Shown here piece after piece: positions 1 to 5,999 of a stretch of DNA of 6,182 nt (the stretch's first letter is position 1; each line of letters starts with the position of its first letter). Made by a program: the position numbers and the translations under genes. Origin of the DNA: Spirochaetaceae bacterium (GTDB taxonomy: Bacteria; Spirochaetota; Spirochaetia; Treponematales; Breznakiellaceae); NCBI GenBank assembly GCA_031255315.1, contig JAIRSS010000149.1, forward strand, positions 1-6,182. Reading direction: 5' to 3'. Below the pieces are notes generated by a model. The model was given only the letters and a program-made list of their open reading frames with translations, did not search any database and had not been told where the DNA came from.

Positions 1-1702
1 CATCCTGACCTGTCAGCAGTGATTCGGCCCTGCTGACGGCGGCGGCGATATCTTCCCGGATTTCCCGAACGCGGCTTTCCAACGCGGCGGTTTCGGCGGA
101 TAACGCGGCGGAACGCCTGGCGTACTCCTCGGTCAGGCGTTGCTCCCGCTCAGCGGCAGTTTCGGCCAGTCGTTGTTCCCGTTCTGCGGCGGTTTCAGCC
201 AACCGTTCCTCCCGCTCGGCGGCGGCGGCGGCAATAGCCTGGTTCTGTTTCTCCGCAGCTTCCTCGAGGGTGCGTTCCTGCCGTGCGGCTAGGGCGGCAA
301 ACGCCTCATCCTGTTCGGCCAATAGGCTTTCGGCCTTAGCAACCGCAACGGCGATCTCTCCCTTGAGTCCTCCTATGCGGTTTTCCAGGGCGGCGGTTTC
401 GGCGGACAATACAGCGGAACGCCCGGCGAGATCCTCAGCCAACCGTTGCTCCCGCTCCGCAACGGCGGCGGCAAGGGCTTGATTGTGCTTCTCCGCGGCT
501 TCGGCAAGGGCGCGTTCCTGTTGCGCGGCTTGGGCGGCAATGGCGGCGTCCCGTTCCGCGGCAGCCTGAGCTATAGCCCGGTCCCGTTCCGCCGCTTGAG
601 CCGCAATGGCCGCATCCCGTTCGGTTGCTTCAATAGTAATACGCCGGGAGGCTTCTTCGGCGGTCCTTTCCAGGGATACAAGGAGATCCCGGCCTTTTTT
701 AGCCGCCTCCTCGGAAGTTTTTTTCCAATCGTCATGCAGCCTCTGCGCCAGAACATTCAGTTCCGCAATATCCTGCTTCCATTCGTTTTTATAGGACTCC
801 TGACTGGCTTCCAACCCGGTTTGAGCAGATTGCCATTCATCTTTAAGATTTCGCAGAAGTCCTTGCATATCCGCAACCCGGACTTTGGCGTTTTCCTGAT
901 ACCCCTTAAGTTTTTCCTCAAGATGCGACTGAAAACGCTCTACCCGTTCCAGCGCCTGTTCCCGGAGCTTTACCAGGGCGGCGTCTTCCAGTTCGTCCGC
1001 CTGGGTTCCGGCCACAGCCAGAGCGTCGTTGAGGGTTTTGGCAATGATTTCTAAATCCCGGTCCAGATTTTCCCGCCGTTCAGCTTCGGCCTGATTCACC
1101 GCTTCCCGGTGATCCTCAACCTTCCGCTCTATGGTTTCCGCTGCGGCATATAAGTCCGACACCGTAGAACGTACTGAGGCGATAAGGCTTTCCGCCGTCC
1201 TTTCAAGGGAATCAGCGTTTTCCCGCTCAAACTTGAGTTCAATATCCCCCAGGGCTTTTTCTACTACTTTGAGTTTTTCTTCGGCGCTGTGTACGCGTTT
1301 AGCGGCGTTCTCCACAAAGACGGATTCATCTTCTATACGGACAAGGTTTTCCTCTACCCGTATAGTCATACGATCCAGTTCCGCCAGGGTAGCGTCGTAA
1401 CTGTTGATACGATCCTCAATTTTTGTCATAGCGGCGGCTTTACTCGTCAAATCCTGTTCAGCCGCCACAAGCCGCTTAAAGAGTTCCTTAGCTGATTGCT
1501 GCTGGATTTCGAGAGCCAGGCCGTAATCCTTTACAGCATCCTCTTTTTCCGCTACATAGGCGGCTAACTCTTCTTTAAGGCGTTTGCTGTATTCCCGCAG
1601 CCTCTCCACAGAACGTCCGCGCTGGACAAACTGATGGTACAAAAGGAATGCCAGAACCATGATACTAAGAGTTATCAAATTTCCAATAGTAAAAAAACTC
1701 AT
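1..1702 (-). CDS. Membrane-anchored long coiled-coil protein (SpiroCoCo-like), C-terminus outside window
   Basis: An uninterrupted minus-strand frame of 567 codons runs from ATG at 1702-1700 to the window edge without a stop. The protein starts MSFFTIGNLITLSIMVLAF, one hydrophobic segment (about residues 4-23), followed by basic residues, which suggests an N-terminal membrane anchor with a cytoplasmic rod. From about residue 30 onward it is almost all Ala, Glu, Arg, Lys, Leu and Gln with no Pro, typical of continuous coiled coil. Residues 362-427 and 475-529 are regular 11-residue units (RDAAIAAQAAE type). A block with SAETAALE occurs twice, 102 residues apart. The start overlaps the stop of the upstream HAD gene as ATGA, and I see no Shine-Dalgarno sequence, so translation probably depends on coupling. 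Spirochaetes carry a family of such long coiled-coil proteins (SpiroCoCo); the family assignment is from memory and a structural or cytoskeletal role is inference. Confidence 0.85.
   Translation of the reverse strand, partial: MSFFTIGNLITLSIMVLAFLLYHQFVQRGRSVERLREYSKRLKEELAAYVAEKEDAVKDYGLALEIQQQSAKELFKRLVAAEQDLTSKAAAMTKIEDRINSYDATLAELDRMTIRVEENLVRIEDESVFVENAAKRVHSAEEKLKVVEKALGDIELKFERENADSLERTAESLIASVRSTVSDLYAAAETIERKVEDHREAVNQAEAERRENLDRDLEIIAKTLNDALAVAGTQADELEDAALVKLREQALERVERFQSHLEEKLKGYQENAKVRVADMQGLLRNLKDEWQSAQTGLEASQESYKNEWKQDIAELNVLAQRLHDDWKKTSEEAAKKGRDLLVSLERTAEEASRRITIEATERDAAIAAQAAERDRAIAQAAAERDAAIAAQAAQQERALAEAAEKHNQALAAAVAEREQRLAEDLAGRSAVLSAETAALENRIGGLKGEIAVAVAKAESLLAEQDEAFAALAARQERTLEEAAEKQNQAIAAAAAEREERLAETAAEREQRLAETAAEREQRLTEEYARRSAALSAETAALESRVREIREDIAAAVSRAESLLTGQD
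116..280 (-). repeat. Five 33-nt coding repeats (hendecad coiled-coil block 2)
   Basis: Residues 475-529 form five further 11-residue units, among them two copies of REERLAETAAE/REQRLAETAAE. This block is a second copy of the end of block 1: the segment with AAEK recurs at an 80-residue offset, while the downstream SAETAALE segment recurs at 102 residues. The 22-residue difference equals exactly two extra hendecads gained or lost in one copy. The clearest 33-nt DNA units start at 138, 171 and 204. Confidence 0.75.
422..619 (-). repeat. Six 33-nt coding repeats (hendecad coiled-coil block 1)
   Basis: Six consecutive 11-residue units cover residues 362-427 of the coiled-coil protein: RDAAIAAQAAE, RDRAIAQAAAE, RDAAIAAQAAQ, QERALAEAAEK, HNQALAAAVAE and REQRLAEDLAG. 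Eleven residues is a hendecad, a coiled-coil period distinct from the usual heptad. The DNA units are recognisably related, which points to tandem duplication. Confidence 0.75.
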
Positions 1703-2424
1703 TGCACTAAACGTAGCACATACTTGGATAATTGGCGATAGTCGGAAAATACAAAATCCGCATTGCCTGGCCGGTGAAATCTCTTTATAATTGAAGGAGT
1801 TACCAAAGCGGCCTTCATTCCCGCCCTCTTTGCCCCGATGATGTCGTACCGGACGCTGTTTCCCACATACAGGATGCGTTCCGCAGGCGCCCCCAACCGC
1901 CGCGCAAGTTCAAGAAAGGGCAGCGGATGGGGCTTTATTCGGCCTATCACTTCCGAACAGAGGACCGTGTCCCAATAGCCGTCGAGCCCCATGTTCAGGA
2001 GCTTCGCCTCAGGAGGGAAATCGGATAGGACGCCCAGCTTAAAGCCCTCTTTTCTCAGAGTCTTCAGGGTCTCCCTGACCCAGGGAAAAGGAGCTATACG
2101 GGTAAAAAGGGATTCCCAGCCCCGGTAAATCAATGCCGTAGTCTTTTTCTGTACGGTCTCCGGCTCGTCTTTCAGAATCTTCGCCATGAATTCCGCCTGG
2201 ATTTCATAAAAAGCGCCTTGCGGATAGGCGTCCGGGGCGGCGCGGAGCTGGTTCCGGGCTTTCCCCATAGCCCAAAGCAGGGGAAATTCTTTCAATACAA
2301 ACAAAGAAGGAATAATACGGATATTTAAGCGGTAGTTCGGATATAAGGTCCCATCCAAATCAAAGGCAACACCGTCAAAGCGCCTATTCATTTGATTAAG
2401 ATAGTACATAAAAGATGGATTCAT
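1699..2424 (-). CDS. HAD-superfamily hydrolase (phosphatase-like)
   Basis: The product is 241 residues, a normal size for a class I HAD hydrolase. Motif I is FDLDGTLYP, with nucleophile D22 and acid/base D24. Residues about 28-115 are helical and fit a C1 cap domain. Motif II is GVLSDF (S134), motif III is the Lys of GRIKPHP (K164), and motif IV is YVGNSVRYDIIGAKRAG (D194). In motif IV the usual first Asp (VGDS) is Asn189, while the second Asp is kept. The family hydrolyses phosphoesters of small metabolites, generally in the cytosol; the substrate cannot be read from sequence. I kept the first ATG (2424) because it begins the frame. In-frame Met6 and Met12 are alternatives, and none has a well-placed Shine-Dalgarno. 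The stop TGA (1701-1699) overlaps the ATG of the coiled-coil gene, so the pair is an operon. A 14-bp palindrome sits just upstream. Confidence 0.88.
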   Translation of the reverse strand: MNPSFMYYLNQMNRRFDGVAFDLDGTLYPNYRLNIRIIPSLFVLKEFPLLWAMGKARNQLRAAPDAYPQGAFYEIQAEFMAKILKDEPETVQKKTTALIYRGWESLFTRIAPFPWVRETLKTLRKEGFKLGVLSDFPPEAKLLNMGLDGYWDTVLCSEVIGRIKPHPLPFLELARRLGAPAERILYVGNSVRYDIIGAKRAGMKAALVTPSIIKRFHRPGNADFVFSDYRQLSKYVLRLVQ

Positions 2425-2429
2425 GAAAA

Positions 2430-2443
2430 GTCAGTATACTGAC
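2430..2443. promoter_or_regulatory. Perfect 14-bp palindrome before the HAD gene
   Basis: GTCAGTATACTGAC is its own reverse complement and ends 5 nt upstream of the HAD start codon. On the minus strand it is preceded directly by AAAG and a TATAAA-like sequence (2445-2452), a possible -10. It could be an operator for a dimeric repressor. As RNA it could instead be a small hairpin (GTCAG, loop TATA, CTGAC) that brings the distant AAAGG close to the ATG, or hides it by pairing with the following CTTTT. The function is inferred. Confidence 0.5.
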
Positions 2444-2587
2444 CTTTATAAAACCTACTACTCATAACATGATTGAAAAACGAGAGCCAATATTTATGGA
2501 GGGAAATTAAGCAAAGCGGCGCGTGAACAATTACGCGCGGCCGCGGTAAAACGAGTCCTGGCGGGGGAAAGTCCTGAAGCGGTAATC

Positions 2588-2636
2588 AACAACCTCGCCT
2601 TGAAGTCGAACCTGCGGTTCGGCGAGGTATGTTGTT
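2588..2636. repeat. Strong hairpin spanning the break in the IS630 relic
   Basis: ACCTCGCC (2592-2599) pairs with GGCGAGGT (2621-2628). Inside it CGAACC (2607-2612) pairs with GGTTCG (2616-2621) around TGC; one base is shared by the two stems. Outside it AACAAC (2588-2593) can pair with GTTGTT (2631-2636), overlapping the first stem by two bases. The left arm is IS630 coding sequence and the right arm lies in the inserted sequence. Confidence 0.6.
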
Positions 2637-2743
2637 CTCTAGCGGCGGTTAGACTCAGGGTTTCATACCCTGAACAACGCCCTAAGCTCCCCCGCAAACT
2701 GGTAAGCGGGTTCTTGGGTATGAAACCCTTCGCTACGAATCAA
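2603..2743. mobile_element. About 140-bp structured insertion inside the IS630 relic
   Basis: Transposase homology stops after NNLAL-KS (about 2605) and resumes at KSIGSNWLAAYR (about 2742), so the sequence between interrupts the helix-turn-helix region. It has no independent coding potential that I recognise. It carries a 14-bp inverted repeat, AGGGTTTCATACCC (2657-2670) and GGGTATGAAACCCT (2716-2729), enclosing CCCGC/GCGGG (2691-2695 and 2706-2710). Similar short words flank it (AAGTCGA on the left, AAATCAA on the right), but a clean target duplication is not evident. It may be a MITE-like or REP-like element. Boundaries are approximate and the mobile nature is inferred. Confidence 0.45.
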
Positions 2744-3313
2744 ATCAATCGGCTCCAACTGGCTGGCCGCATATCGCAACGGCGGTTTTGAAGCCTTGCA
2801 AGATAATAAAAATCACGGCGGACGCCCCCGATCTTCTCATGGGCGCGGATGTTTCCTCTTTAACAAGATACTAACTGGTGCAAATCCCTTGCGGGCCGTG
2901 GGACTGAGCCCCCAGAAGCCGAAATGGACGGCCTTTCAGCAGAACCCGGCGGCGGTGAAGAAGTTTTTTACATGAAGAATATCCCGGAGCAAAACGGCTT
3001 GCCGGTGAAACGGGGGCTAAGATTTACTGGGGCGGTGAGGCGCCGATTCGTTCCGATTATCACAGCGGGACCACCTGGGCCGGGAAAGGGGAGACGCCTG
3101 GCGCAAAAAGTACGGAGGTAAAAAAGTTTGTAGAATCGGTTGAAGGGAAACTGCGGCTGTTTATTCTTCCCGGATATTCACCTGAATCAAATCCGGATGA
3201 ATCGGTGTAGCCCCAAGTAAAACATCACACGGTAGGGCAGATACAGACCGTGAAGAAATGACATATTCGGGAACCTGTCCCCAGATTCTTCTCCGGCTTT
3301 TATCTGCGCGAAA

Positions 3314-3400
3314 CCACGGATTTTAAGGATGCTTTCCCAAAACTTCAGTTTTGGGAAAGCTCCCGGTTATGCCGCTTCCGCAATGGTCTTAAAACCGTGG
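3314..3400. repeat. Nested palindromic element (double stem)
   Basis: The core is a perfect inverted repeat: GCTTTCCCAAAAC (3331-3343), loop TTCA, GTTTTGGGAAAGC (3348-3360). It is enclosed by CCACGGATTTTAAG (3314-3327) and CTTAAAACCGTGG (3388-3400), which pair except for one bulged A. The core could act as a bidirectional terminator between the IS relic and the lipoprotein gene, whose stop is 69 bases from it on the minus strand. However, neither side is followed by a T-run, so a canonical intrinsic terminator is not supported. The nested form also fits a REP or MITE-like repeat. Confidence 0.65.
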
Positions 3401-3428
3401 GGCCGCACTTTCTCCAGCATCCCTGAAA

Positions 3429-4952
3429 TTAAAGGACGGCCAGATTCGGCAGGGGTTTTACCAGGTTTTTCACTTTAGGCCAGTTTGCGAGATTGGTATT
3501 CTTATATGTACTTACGGCGTCAGACGGCGCGTAAATAATACCGCTTTGTGGAAAATCGGTGCTTTGAAAAACAGAGGTCCCCAGTTCAGGCGGCTTCGCT
3601 CCAAGTATGAGGTACGCCAGCGCCGTATCTTCTGTAAAACTATTGCTCGCGATCTTTACAACCGCCGGAAGACTCACTGCTCTCAGGGCGGTACATCGTC
3701 TAAAGGCCAATCCATCCAGAATCTGCAAACGCGGGAAAGCCGCATCAGTAAGGCTGCTACAGCCGTAGACGGCGTATTTCCCTAATAGTATCAGACTCGG
3801 GAAATATAGGGTCTTCAAGGCGATGCACCCGACAAAAGCGCCGCTGGTATTGTTTGCGGCCTCGGTTACGATTTCCAGTTTCGGGGCAAAAACAGTTTCC
3901 AACAGTGTACAATTCTTGAAGGCGGATGTATTGATGGTTTGAACCTTGGGCAGTACCACTGATTTCAGGCTCGTATACCCGGAAAACCCGTTTGCGCTGA
4001 TTTCTGTAACACTGTCCGGCAGAACCAGGGAAACAACAGTTTCCCGGTTTGCTATATGAGCCGTAGACGCGGCGCTGAGTTTTGTCCCCCCGCACCCCCG
4101 CAAGTCGAGGGTAACATACCGCTGCTTTAACGCGTCGTACAGCGTATTCAACGTCTCCCCTTTCTCTTCCGTGCTTGAAAGATCCACCCCGGAAATTTTT
4201 ATCGGATACGGGGTATTTCCGGTGTTTTCCGGACGGCCGGCCAGATATTCTGCCAACGCTTCGACGGACAACAATGTCCGCGGCTCTGGAAAGACGGATT
4301 CAGGAATCGTAACCAGGCTGCTTCTGGTTTCCTGTCCGGCATAAATGTGTACGGTTTCGGTTGAACCAGTCTCTACATTATGAGACAGAAAACGAGCTTC
4401 CACCCGGTATGTTCCCGGAGGGAGGGAGGCTTTTTGGTTTCCCGCGCTGATTAACTCAAATTGTGAGTACGGGATAAAGGTATCATTGTCGATTTTGAGC
4501 GATACCATTAACGCCGCTCCCCAGATTTTTTCCTCTGGATAATTGATATTCCAGGATAAAAAACCAAACCCTTCGTTGTTCTCTGTTTTTTGTTCTTCAC
4601 CGGCGCCAGGGTTTTGCTTTCCCTCTTCGTTATCCGTAGTGTCTGTTGGTTTTTGTTCTTCGTCTGAAGTTTGCTTTTCGTCATCGTTATCCGCAGCGTC
4701 TATCGGTTTTTGTTCTTCACCGGCACCGGGGGTTTGTTTTCCCTCTTCGTTGTCCGTACCGTCTGGTGGTTTCTGTTCTTCACCGGGGGTTTGCTTTTCG
4801 TCTTCACTATCCGCCGCTTCTTGGATCGGCGGATCGGAGACCGCTTCTGTCCCATCCGTTCCGCTTGGGACGGAACAGCCTATGATAATAAGCAGCATAA
4901 GTACAATGCTTCCCCAAACCGCATAATTGGGAAACCGAAACTTCACTTTCAT
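3429..4952 (-). CDS. BspA-like leucine-rich-repeat lipoprotein
   Basis: The product is 507 residues. The N-terminus has basic residues, a hydrophobic segment (about 12-25) and the lipobox IIGC with Cys26, so it should be processed by signal peptidase II and lipid-anchored. Residues about 35-125 are a Pro/Glu/Asp/Lys-rich, low-complexity stalk built of EEQKP..DN..GKQTPGAG repeats. Residues about 128-222 resemble the beta domain common in Treponema lipoproteins (GFLSWNINYP, then LPPGTYRVEARF and VHIYAGQET). Residues about 306-450 are LRR_5 (BspA-type) repeats of the form SLKSVVLPKVQTINTSAFKNC. The end (IIYAPSDAVSTYKNTNLANW) is the usual cap of such proteins. BspA-like proteins of Treponema and relatives act in surface adhesion and host or bacterial interaction; this role is inferred here. 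ATG 4952 is supported by a strong ribosome binding site. The gene stands alone on its strand. Confidence 0.9.
   Translation of the reverse strand: MKVKFRFPNYAVWGSIVLMLLIIIGCSVPSGTDGTEAVSDPPIQEAADSEDEKQTPGEEQKPPDGTDNEEGKQTPGAGEEQKPIDAADNDDEKQTSDEEQKPTDTTDNEEGKQNPGAGEEQKTENNEGFGFLSWNINYPEEKIWGAALMVSLKIDNDTFIPYSQFELISAGNQKASLPPGTYRVEARFLSHNVETGSTETVHIYAGQETRSSLVTIPESVFPEPRTLLSVEALAEYLAGRPENTGNTPYPIKISGVDLSSTEEKGETLNTLYDALKQRYVTLDLRGCGGTKLSAASTAHIANRETVVSLVLPDSVTEISANGFSGYTSLKSVVLPKVQTINTSAFKNCTLLETVFAPKLEIVTEAANNTSGAFVGCIALKTLYFPSLILLGKYAVYGCSSLTDAAFPRLQILDGLAFRRCTALRAVSLPAVVKIASNSFTEDTALAYLILGAKPPELGTSVFQSTDFPQSGIIYAPSDAVSTYKNTNLANWPKVKNLVKPLPNLAVL
4587..4781 (-). repeat. Tandem acidic coding repeat in lipoprotein stalk
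   Basis: Residues 58-122 alternate units of 21 and 19 residues, each starting EEQK, giving a 120-nt super-unit. The copies beginning at 4591 and 4711 match at about 54 of 62 aligned bases by hand comparison. The length is a multiple of three throughout, so units can be gained or lost without frameshift. The repeat also keeps antisense frames open, which creates spurious plus-strand ORFs here. Confidence 0.8.
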
Positions 4953-4956
4953 GATT

Positions 4957-4964
4957 ACCTCCTC
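4957..4964 (-). promoter_or_regulatory. Strong ribosome binding site of the lipoprotein gene
   Basis: On the minus strand GAGGAGGT lies 4 nt before the ATG, with the AGGAGG core about 5 nt away. It is close to the ideal anti-16S match and settles the start codon at 4952. Confidence 0.85.
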
Positions 4965-4985
4965 AAGTAAATTGAAAGGATTTTT

Positions 4986-5013
4986 GAATGCCGGATTTTA
5001 AACCGGCTCATTC
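4986..5013. promoter_or_regulatory. Stem-loop in the lipoprotein leader
   Basis: GCCGG (4990-4994) pairs with CCGGC (5003-5007), and the inner TTT/AAA and outer GAAT/ATTC also match, giving a near-palindrome of 28 bases. It lies 34 bases upstream of the lipoprotein ATG. It could be an operator or a leader hairpin. The AT-rich centre (TTAAAAT on the minus strand) might also serve as a -10 element, without a convincing -35. Confidence 0.35.
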
Positions 5014-5873
5014 ATCTATCCCTGATATGGATCGAGGGGGTTGTTTTGCTTCAATCATGATAAAACAGAGTCAAGAATCATCTGCCGCATTCCGTGAACA
5101 AGACCGCGAGAGAAGGTCAAAGATGCCCGGTTTTTGAAACTGGTTTGGGACTATTACGAGAGGCTGTTCCAAATTGTAGCTCTATCAGCCGTAACCGGCG
5201 GGAAAATCCTGCGAATTTCATAAAAATTTTGGATGGAAAATAAATGCAGGCGAAAGACCTTGTCAATCTTGCTGCCTCAACTAAAGCTATTGAGGGTGTT
5301 CGGCGATAGTCTTGAGTCTACGCGTACTGACGCAGTTCTCGATAAAACCGCCGAACAACGCGCGGCCCACCGGGTATTAAAATACGTCTGCAATACGAGT
5401 ATGCGGACGCCATAAAGAACACGTACAGCGTATTTCTCTTTCAGCAGAAATTAAACCGAAAATAGAACCGGAACAACGCCTAAGCCGAATTTCGGCACGG
5501 TATTAGACGCCTGGAAAATCCCGGGCGGCTGTCAATTCACCCGGCTTCTGGATACCATGGAGCCCGAATAGTTTGCCGAAACATCGAACAACGGCCTGAA
5601 ACGGCCTAGCGGGAGGAAAAGTACGGGGAACTGGAGGAATACTGGGTGCTGGACGACTGGGGAGGGGAGGATGGATCAGCATCGCCGGTTATGTTGGAGA
5701 TGATGCGGAATGAGGACGGGCGGGAAAAACAGGATTGCGAGTGGAACGCGGCTGGGTGGCCGATTGAAACCAACAGGCCACGGTATGCGCGGTTGAAACC
5801 GACCCTACCGGGGGATGCCTTGTACTGTCAACAAATTAAGGGACCGGGATGTTCCCCCGGAATTCTCGCCCCC
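5014..5873. other. Gene-poor, probably degraded stretch
   Basis: I recognise no protein or RNA gene here. Short frames include 5233-5415 (60 codons, plus), a 34-codon minus-strand frame starting MKFAGFSRRLRLIELQFGT (start near 5222), and the frame described at 5646. Several reading frames look gene-like for 20-40 codons and are then broken by stops, as expected for old pseudogenes or remnants of insertion. There is no tRNA-like fold, CRISPR array or long repeat that I can see. The lipoprotein promoter presumably lies at its left end. Confidence 0.5.
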
Positions 5874-5999
5874 TCAACAGTTCGATTTGTGGTTGTGATA
5901 AAAATGCGGTTTTTTCAAGTATTCTTTCCTCGCTGCTTCGCGGTTTGGCCTCACCGGCGCTACCCGCCGCCGTATCTCCGATACCAGTTCCCGATATAA
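5646..5999 (+). other. Unrecognised open frame, possible gene fragment
   Basis: The frame is open from 5610, just after TAG at 5607. A GTG at 5646 is preceded by GGAGG (5633-5637) at 8 nt spacing, a plausible start. The first 65 residues (VLDDWGGEDGSASPVMLEM, later WNAAGWPIETNRPRYARLKP) have protein-like composition, but I know no matching family. The last 42 codons run antisense to the transposase gene and are unlikely to be real coding sequence. It is either a fragment of a lost gene cut by the neighbouring insertion sequence or a chance frame. Confidence 0.2.

Larger units (their letters stand above)
2496..3261 (+). pseudogene. Decayed IS630-family transposase
   Basis: Pieces of an IS630 transposase can be read in order across three frames. 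The helix-turn-helix part KLSKAAREQLRAAAVKRV...GESPEAVINNLAL (from 2504) is followed by about 140 bp of unrelated sequence. SNWLAAYRNGGFEAL then resumes near 2754. After GGRP the usual region of about 60 residues is mostly missing, and the frame continues into AVGLSPQKPKWTAFQQ. An extra T in the T-run at 2964-2969 breaks the frame; removing it restores FLHEEYPGAKR into TGAKIYWGGEAPIRSDYHSG. The expected catalytic Asp of GDEA is Gly (GGT, 3034-3036). A second deletion near 3100 removes the stretch with the second catalytic Asp and joins GETP to KSTEVKKFVESVEGKLRLF. The end LPGYSPESNPDESV has TAG at 3208 where Trp is expected, then QVKHHTVG, and TGA at 3259. The start is uncertain: ATG 2496 fits if one A was lost near 2504. 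Decayed tail sequence may reach about 3310. This copy cannot encode an active enzyme. Confidence 0.88.

Noticed and set aside
446..1054. A 202-codon plus-strand open frame
   Set aside because: It is antisense to the coiled-coil gene. The Ala/Glu/Arg-rich codons of that gene avoid stops in the complementary frames, and the translation is Phe/Gly/Arg-rich with no domain logic.
2640..2760. Possible integron attC site, suggested by folded inverted repeats and GTTAGAC
   Set aside because: The paired R and L core boxes of attC cannot be matched and there is no cassette gene beside it.
2600..2791. A 63-codon plus-strand open frame as an independent small gene
   Set aside because: It is the upstream IS630 frame continuing through the inserted sequence; the protein after NNLAL is not transposase-like and has no start signal.
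3331..3360. Canonical Rho-independent terminator
   Set aside because: The stem is perfect, but neither strand has a T-run after it, so I list it as a palindromic element with only possible terminator function.
3757..4095. A 112-codon minus-strand open frame
   Set aside because: It is a shifted frame within the leucine-rich region of the lipoprotein gene; the annotated frame carries the repeat motifs.
4543..4926. A 127-codon plus-strand open frame with CFSSSLSAASIGFCSS repeats
   Set aside because: It mirrors the acidic repeat of the lipoprotein on the opposite strand, which has a lipobox, a strong ribosome binding site and recognisable domains.
5763..5799. ATTGAAAC and GTTGAAAC words as a possible CRISPR repeat end
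   Set aside because: There are only two short matches about 29 bases apart, without full-length repeats or further units.
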